This document shows positions 13,012 to 17,308 of a stretch of 17,308 nucleotides of DNA, piece by piece. The number at the start of each line of letters is the position of its first letter. The stretch's first letter is position 1. The translations under genes and the position numbers were made by a program. The stretch comes from a bacterium (GTDB taxonomy: Bacteria > UBA9089): positions 1 to 17,308 of the forward strand of contig DNCN01000019.1 of NCBI GenBank assembly GCA_003485015.1, written 5' to 3'. Below the pieces are notes generated by a model that was given only the letters and a program-made list of their open reading frames with translations, was not told where the DNA came from and did not search any database.

Positions 13012-14543
13012 CATCCGAGGTTGTAATCATTTTAGACCTTGGTTCTCCATACACCCACTTGATTGCTCGAAGGATTCGGGAGGAGAGGGTTTACTCTAGG
13101 ATTCTGCCCTTTAATACCTCTCCCGATGAGTTGAAAGAGGCCAAGGCAATCATCCTTTCAGGTGGTTTGAGTAGTGTCTATGACCAAAACTCTCCTCAGG
13201 TTGATCCAAAAATCCTAGAGCTGGGGATTCCTATCTTAGGGATCTGTTACGGGATGCAGTGGTTGGTTCACACCTTGGGTGGAAAGGTTACTAAGGCTGA
13301 GTGTTATGTATACAGTCGGATGGAGTTTGAATTGGCTAACTTTTCCTCCTTATTTACTCAACTCCCCCGCACCTTCCAGACCTGGATGGGTCATGGTGAC
13401 GAGGTAGAGAAGTTGCCCGATGGCTTTGAGGTTATCGGAAAGACCCTAAAATCCCTTTTTGCCGCTATCGCTGATCACAAGAGAAAGATATTTGGTCTCC
13501 AGTTCCATCCAGAAGCCACGTGGACCCACAAAGGGAGCGATATCATCCGAAACTTCCTCTTCCTTGTCTCATTCTGTCACTATTCCTGGGATGTCTCTTC
13601 CCTCATCGAGCCTATTACTGCCCGGATAAAGGAACGGGTTGGCCAAGAGAAGATTGTCTGTGCCTTAAGTGGCGGGGTAAATTCATCGACCTTAACAGTT
13701 CTCCTTCACAAGGCTATTGGTAATAACTTGCACTGCATCTTCATCAATAATGGCCTCCTGAAAAAAGGAGAGCCAGAACGGGTTATTGATATCTTCAGGG
13801 GCCACTATCAGATCAATCTAAGCTACGTGGATGCCCAAGAGCGTTTTCTCTCTAAACTTATTGGAGTGGAAGACCCTGAAGAGAAACGGAGAATCATAAA
13901 AGAAGAGTTCATTGCCGTGCTTGAAGAGGAGATGAATCGGATAGGAGGATGCCGTTTTTTAGCCCAGAAGACACTCTATTCGGATGTAACTGAAGGTATT
14001 ACAAAAGAAGATCATTCGGTTACTAGGAGAACCCGCTGGAATATAGGCAGGGCGTTAATGGAGAAGATGCATCTCGAGCTCATCGAGCCCTTCCAGGAAC
14101 TCTTCATGGAGGAGGTTAGGCTCTTGGCTAAGGAACTTGGACTTCCTGATGAGATCATTTGGCAACATCCATTCCCTGGACCGGGCTTAGCCATAAGGAT
14201 AGTTGGTGAGGTTACCAGAGAAAGGTGTGATCTTTCACGCGATGTAGAATGGATCATCGATGAGGAGATCAAGAATGCTGGTCTATACCATACCCTTTGG
14301 CAGGTCTTTGGCATACTCCTTCCTATAAAAGCAACAATAGGAGTAACAGGCGATAAAGCCTACGAATATGCCATCGTCTTGCGAGCAGTGACAGGGGTTG
14401 ATGCGGTGATGGTTGATTGGGCAGAATTGCCTTATCAATTACTCTCAAAGATCTCAGGCCGAATTATTAGGGAGATTAAAGGTGTCAAGCGAGTAGTTTA
14501 TGACCTTACTTCCAAGCCGCCTGGAACAATCGAGTGGGAGTAA
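13008..14543 (+). CDS. guaA: GMP synthase homologue with altered ATP-pyrophosphatase site
   Basis: The 511-residue protein has the full GuaA layout: glutamine amidotransferase (1-190) with C80 (GICYGMQ), H167 and E169 (FHPEA); ATP pyrophosphatase domain (about 195-390); and C-terminal dimerization domain ending KPPGTIEWE. GMP synthase aminates XMP using ATP and glutamine. Several usually near-invariant positions differ: the P-loop is SGGVNSS (N225 for Asp), INNG replaces VDNG (N247), AQKTLYSDV replaces AQGTIYPDV, the lid motif IKSHHN reads RRTRWN (340-345), and WQHPFPGPG replaces YRHPFPGPG. The GDxRxY block near 448-454 is also altered. Start ATG 13008 overlaps the guaB3 stop as ATGA; a GTG at 13002 is possible. 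Either a divergent GMP synthase or a paralogue with changed chemistry. Confidence 0.85.
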   Translation: MTSEVVIILDLGSPYTHLIARRIREERVYSRILPFNTSPDELKEAKAIILSGGLSSVYDQNSPQVDPKILELGIPILGICYGMQWLVHTLGGKVTKAECYVYSRMEFELANFSSLFTQLPRTFQTWMGHGDEVEKLPDGFEVIGKTLKSLFAAIADHKRKIFGLQFHPEATWTHKGSDIIRNFLFLVSFCHYSWDVSSLIEPITARIKERVGQEKIVCALSGGVNSSTLTVLLHKAIGNNLHCIFINNGLLKKGEPERVIDIFRGHYQINLSYVDAQERFLSKLIGVEDPEEKRRIIKEEFIAVLEEEMNRIGGCRFLAQKTLYSDVTEGITKEDHSVTRRTRWNIGRALMEKMHLELIEPFQELFMEEVRLLAKELGLPDEIIWQHPFPGPGLAIRIVGEVTRERCDLSRDVEWIIDEEIKNAGLYHTLWQVFGILLPIKATIGVTGDKAYEYAIVLRAVTGVDAVMVDWAELPYQLLSKISGRIIREIKGVKRVVYDLTSKPPGTIEWE

Positions 14544-14570
14544 AAAGAGATAAGGAGATAGCATTTTAAA

Positions 14571-15863
14571 ATGATTGAACGGTATATCTTGTCTCAAATG
14601 GGAGCAATCTGGAGTGAGGAGAATAAGTTCAAGACTATGCTTGAGGTGGAGATATTGGCCTGTGAGGCTCAAGCAGATCTGGGTAATATCCCGCCAGAGG
14701 CACTGACAAAGATAAAAAGTAGGGCAAGATTCGATATCCCCAGAATCATCGAAATAGAGGAGAAGGTTCATCATGACATCATTGCTTTCTTAACCAATGT
14801 GGGTGAGAATGTGGGCGAGGAGGCGAGATACATCCATATAGGCCTTACCTCTTCAGATATCATCGATACTTCCTTGGCAGTCCGGATGAAAGAGGCTGGA
14901 TTGCTCATTAAAGCCGATCTTTTAGAATTGATTAGTATACTCCAAGAGAGGGCCAAGGGGTACAAAGATACAGTGATGATCGGCCGAACTCATGGGGTAC
15001 ATGCCGAGCCAATCACCTTTGGTCTAAAGATGCTTTTATGGATGGATGAGTGTGAACGGAATCTTGCCCGGCTCGAGGAAGCCATTAAAACCATCAGTTT
15101 CGGTAAACTCTCTGGTGCGGTAGGGACTTATGCCCATATCGACCCCTATGTTGAAGAATATGTCTGTAAGAAGCTGGGTCTTGTACCAGCCCGTCTCTCC
15201 ACCCAGATCCTCCAGCGGGACCGTCATGCCCATTTTCTTCTGATCTTAGCAATCATTGCGGCAAGTCTCGAAAAATTTGCCACCGAGATCCGCAACCTTC
15301 AGCGGACAGACATCCTTGAGGTTGAAGAGGGATTTATGTCAGGACAGAAGGGGTCCTCGGCCATGCCCCACAAGCGTAACCCCATCACCTGCGAACAGAT
15401 TACTGGTTTAGCAAGACTGGTGCGGTCAAAAGCCTGGGCTGCTCTGGAGAATGTTGCCCTCTGGCATGAGCGGGATCTGACCCACTCTTCGGTTGAACGG
15501 ATCATTGTGCCGGATGCCTGCATCTTGACTGATTATATCCTGGTCAAGTTCAAAGGGGTAATGGAGAACCTCACCGTTTATGAAGAGAATATGCGTCGGA
15601 ATCTTGAGCGAACCCACGGTCTGATCCATTCCCAGCGGGTCCTTTTGGCCTTAGTCAATAAAGGCCTTAGCCGTGAAGAGGCCTATCAGATCGTTCAGCG
15701 CCATGCCATGCACAGCTGGCAGGAAGGTTCTGATTTTAAGGAATTGATCAAGGGTGATCTAGATATCAAAAAGCACCTTTCTAATGAGGAGATAGAGGCC
15801 TCCTTTGATTTGGATTACTATCTGCGGCATATCGAAACTATCTTTAAACGATTTGGCTTTTAA
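14571..15863 (+). CDS. purB: adenylosuccinate lyase
   Basis: PurB releases fumarate from SAICAR and from adenylosuccinate, serving both IMP synthesis and the AMP branch. The 430 residues match the bacterial family. Visible blocks are GLTSSDIIDT (91-100), GRTHGVHAEPITFG with catalytic-region H141, SGQKGSSAMPHKRNP with the catalytic serine loop (257-271), and HERDLTHSSVERIIVPDA. The ATG is 27 bases after the guaA-like gene; AAGGAG lies somewhat far upstream. It is third in the operon, so this transcript carries both guanine- and adenine-branch functions. It ends 12 bases before a convergent gene, with no strong terminator visible. Confidence 0.97.
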   Translation: MIERYILSQMGAIWSEENKFKTMLEVEILACEAQADLGNIPPEALTKIKSRARFDIPRIIEIEEKVHHDIIAFLTNVGENVGEEARYIHIGLTSSDIIDTSLAVRMKEAGLLIKADLLELISILQERAKGYKDTVMIGRTHGVHAEPITFGLKMLLWMDECERNLARLEEAIKTISFGKLSGAVGTYAHIDPYVEEYVCKKLGLVPARLSTQILQRDRHAHFLLILAIIAASLEKFATEIRNLQRTDILEVEEGFMSGQKGSSAMPHKRNPITCEQITGLARLVRSKAWAALENVALWHERDLTHSSVERIIVPDACILTDYILVKFKGVMENLTVYEENMRRNLERTHGLIHSQRVLLALVNKGLSREEAYQIVQRHAMHSWQEGSDFKELIKGDLDIKKHLSNEEIEASFDLDYYLRHIETIFKRFGF

Positions 15864-15875
15864 GGCTAAAAGAAT

Positions 15876-16793
15876 TTATCCTACCCATAATCTTCCTTGA
15901 AACTTACTCTCACTGAGAAGTCTCTCTTCTATCTTCTCAAGAATGCGACCTTTCTGGAGTATCCACAGGGGGTCAACCAAGAATTCTCTGGGGCAGTTGG
16001 CACTGATCCTCTGGATTACGGTCTCTGGCCAGAGGTACTCTAAGAATCGGGTGACCAATTCCAGATACTCATCCAATTCTAAGGTCTCAGTTAACCCTTG
16101 AGAAAACATCTCCTCAAGTCTTGTGCCTCTGATGACATGAAGAGGATGGATCTTAATTCCTTCCAGTTTAAGCCGACCAAGTTCTTTAGCTGTTTCCAGG
16201 ACCATCTCCATCGATTCTCCCGGAAGGCCGATGATTACATGAGCGCACACCTTTATCTTCTCTCTCTTTCTAGTAAGTTCTACTGCCCTTAAGAAGTCTT
16301 GGTAGGTGTGTCCTCTATTGATAAAAGCTAAAGTCTTCTCATGGATGGTCTGGAGGCCATACTCAAGCCAGACCTCATAATCTTCGGTGTAGGAGTCGAT
16401 AAGGCTCAAAATATCTTCATCTATACAGTCTGGCCGGGTGCCAATAGAGATCCCAACAATATCTTTGAATCTTTTAACGGTATCATACCTCTCTTTTAAG
16501 GTACCTAAAGAGGCGTAGGTATTAGTATACGCCTGAAAATAGATGATGAATCTCTCTGCCCCAAATCGTGCTCTATTGAAGTCCATCCCCTCCTTGATCT
16601 GAAGTTCCAATGGTCGAGGAGAAATACGGCTATTGAGACTGAATCCTCGGTTATTGCAGAAGATACAACCCTCCTTGCTCTTGGTCCCATCCCTGTTAGG
16701 ACAAGAGAATCCAGCATCAACACTTATCTTATGCACCTTCTGGCTGAAACGCCTCTTTAAGTAGCTTGAAAATTTATAGTATCTCTCTTGCAT
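15876..16793 (-). CDS. YhcC-type radical SAM protein (TIGR01212 family)
   Basis: The 305-residue protein has the family N-terminus RYYKFSSYLKRRF and the cluster motif C31-x11-C43-x2-C46 (CPNRDGTKSKEGCIFC), characteristic of the YhcC group and unlike the common CxxxCxxC spacing. Further blocks are FIIYFQAYTNTYA, GISIGTRPDC, VWLEYGLQT, HVIIGLPGES and IKIHPLHVIRGT. The fold is the Elp3/MiaB/NifB-like radical SAM barrel, holding a 4Fe-4S cluster that cleaves S-adenosylmethionine. The substrate of YhcC proteins is not firmly established, as far as I know. The ATG follows the Mth938 gene by 9 bases without an SD, suggesting coupling. Confidence 0.93.
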   Translation of the reverse strand: MQERYYKFSSYLKRRFSQKVHKISVDAGFSCPNRDGTKSKEGCIFCNNRGFSLNSRISPRPLELQIKEGMDFNRARFGAERFIIYFQAYTNTYASLGTLKERYDTVKRFKDIVGISIGTRPDCIDEDILSLIDSYTEDYEVWLEYGLQTIHEKTLAFINRGHTYQDFLRAVELTRKREKIKVCAHVIIGLPGESMEMVLETAKELGRLKLEGIKIHPLHVIRGTRLEEMFSQGLTETLELDEYLELVTRFLEYLWPETVIQRISANCPREFLVDPLWILQKGRILEKIEERLLSESKFQGRLWVG

Positions 16794-16802
16794 TCGGGGA
16801 GT

Positions 16803-17141
16803 TTAACAGGTCAGATGGAGTGCAGCGATAACCTTCTTTGTAGGTGCAAGTCGATTATAGGTCTTACACGCCTGGGTAGTAGGCTCTGCAATGAGTTCTA
16901 TTCCACAGGACAAAAGAAAACTCTTTGTCTCATCTAAAATCCGCACCAAGCCAGCATGTCCTGTGCCCACAACTAAGACCTCAGGTTTCTCTGGAAGGAT
17001 CTTTTCTAAGTCGTCAACGCAGAGTTCGTGACCTTCCCTCCGCCACCAGTGATCATCAACATGGTCAGGAAAGATGATAATATCCGAAGTATAGGCCCTG
17101 CCATCGACAGTGATCCGTCCGAATTCATAGCGGTCGATCAT
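16803..17141 (-). CDS. Mth938-domain (DUF498) protein
   Basis: The 112-residue protein matches the small Mth938/AAMDC fold family: YEFGRITVDGRAYTSDIIIFPDHV near the front, WWRREGHELCVDDLEKIL in the middle, and LVVGTGHAGL followed by GIELIAEPTTQACKTYN. The GTGxxGxx and TxxAxxxYN blocks are the family's conserved patch. The biochemical role is unknown, although distant relatives are assembly factors for mitochondrial complex I (NDUFAF3). The start is firm: GGGAGGTGA lies a few bases upstream of the ATG. It is the first gene of a two-gene unit with the radical SAM protein. Confidence 0.92.
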   Translation of the reverse strand: MIDRYEFGRITVDGRAYTSDIIIFPDHVDDHWWRREGHELCVDDLEKILPEKPEVLVVGTGHAGLVRILDETKSFLLSCGIELIAEPTTQACKTYNRLAPTKKVIAALHLTC

Positions 17142-17190
17142 CCCTTCACCTCCCGTATGTTAAATAGACTTTTTTGGCGTTGATCGGATT

Positions 17191-17212
17191 AAAAAGTAGC
17201 CTTTTTAGGCTA
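17191..17212 (-). terminator. intrinsic terminator upstream of the Mth938 gene
   Basis: On the minus strand, TAGCCT-AAAA-AGGCTA forms a perfect 6-pair stem followed by CTTTTT. It would end transcripts entering from beyond the right edge, before the Mth938 gene. It could also be the terminator half of a leader attenuator. Confidence 0.65.
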
Positions 17213-17308
17213 GAGCCAATGTTAATGATGAGATTGATACCTACCTCCTTCGCTCAAAGGTGTAATGGCTCAGAAAATAGCGATGGGAACTTAGCGCACC
17301 TTCGGTGC
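17213..17308. other. right edge without a supported gene
   Basis: No convincing coding frame is present. A plus-strand frame from ATG 17219 stays open to the edge and a minus-strand frame runs 22 codons from the edge to TAG, but neither looks like a known protein. The last 13 bases form a hairpin GCACC-TTC-GGTGC cut by the window end. This may belong to a structured RNA, a repeat or a gene end lying outside. Confidence 0.35.

Noticed and set aside
17219..17308. Plus-strand frame from ATG to the window edge.
   Set aside because: No ribosome site, no recognizable family, and composition unlike the neighbouring genes; it overlaps a likely structured element.
1..17308. CRISPR arrays, tRNA or rRNA genes, transposases and phage genes.
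   Set aside because: No spaced direct repeats, no cloverleaf or rRNA landmarks and no mobile-element proteins were seen on either strand.

Overview
The window is ordinary bacterial chromosome: moderate GC content (mid-40s percent by eye), dense genes, frequent TTG and GTG starts, and strong GGAGG-type ribosome binding sites. Two gene orders resemble Firmicutes: rpmE-[thymidylate gene]-prfA and yggS-...-ileS-TraR/YlyA-like-lspA-...-rluD. The combination of ThyX, EndoQ and a GuaB3-type IMP dehydrogenase suggests an uncultivated, probably anaerobic lineage rather than a familiar Bacillus or Clostridium. I cannot name the phylum from this sequence alone.

Layout. (1) 1-4327, plus strand: the C-terminal end of an M20 peptidase, a C-terminal fragment of an ADP-ribosylglycohydrolase, a small cupin, then a promoter and the run rpmE-thyX-prfA-EndoQ. 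(2) 4335-11166, minus strand: a tight operon read yggS-proC-ileS-TraR/DksA-like-lspA-lgt-rluD, covering PLP homeostasis, proline synthesis, isoleucine charging, lipoprotein maturation and rRNA pseudouridylation. (3) 11219-15863, plus strand: an HU gene with its own promoter and a strong intrinsic terminator, followed at once by a near-consensus promoter for a purine operon guaB3-guaA-like-purB. (4) 15876-17141, minus strand: a Mth938-domain gene followed by a YhcC-type radical SAM gene. The last ~95 bases hold an intrinsic terminator and a hairpin cut by the window edge, but no supported gene.

The most interesting locus is the purine operon. A CBS-less, GuaB3-type IMP dehydrogenase overlaps by 4 bp a GMP-synthase homologue. 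That homologue keeps the glutaminase triad and the C-terminal dimerization tail, but several normally near-invariant residues of its ATP pyrophosphatase/XMP site are changed (SGGVDSS to SGGVNSS, VDNG to INNG, IKSHHN to RRTRWN, YRHPFPGPG to WQHPFPGPG). It may be a divergent GMP synthase, or a paralogue with another amidation role. Other points worth a look: period-7 degenerate repeats inside and just after ileS; a dyad between back-to-back divergent promoters of yggS and HU; a possible AUU start for yggS; thyX in the slot held by tdk in Bacillus; and an EndoQ gene where prmC is commonly found.
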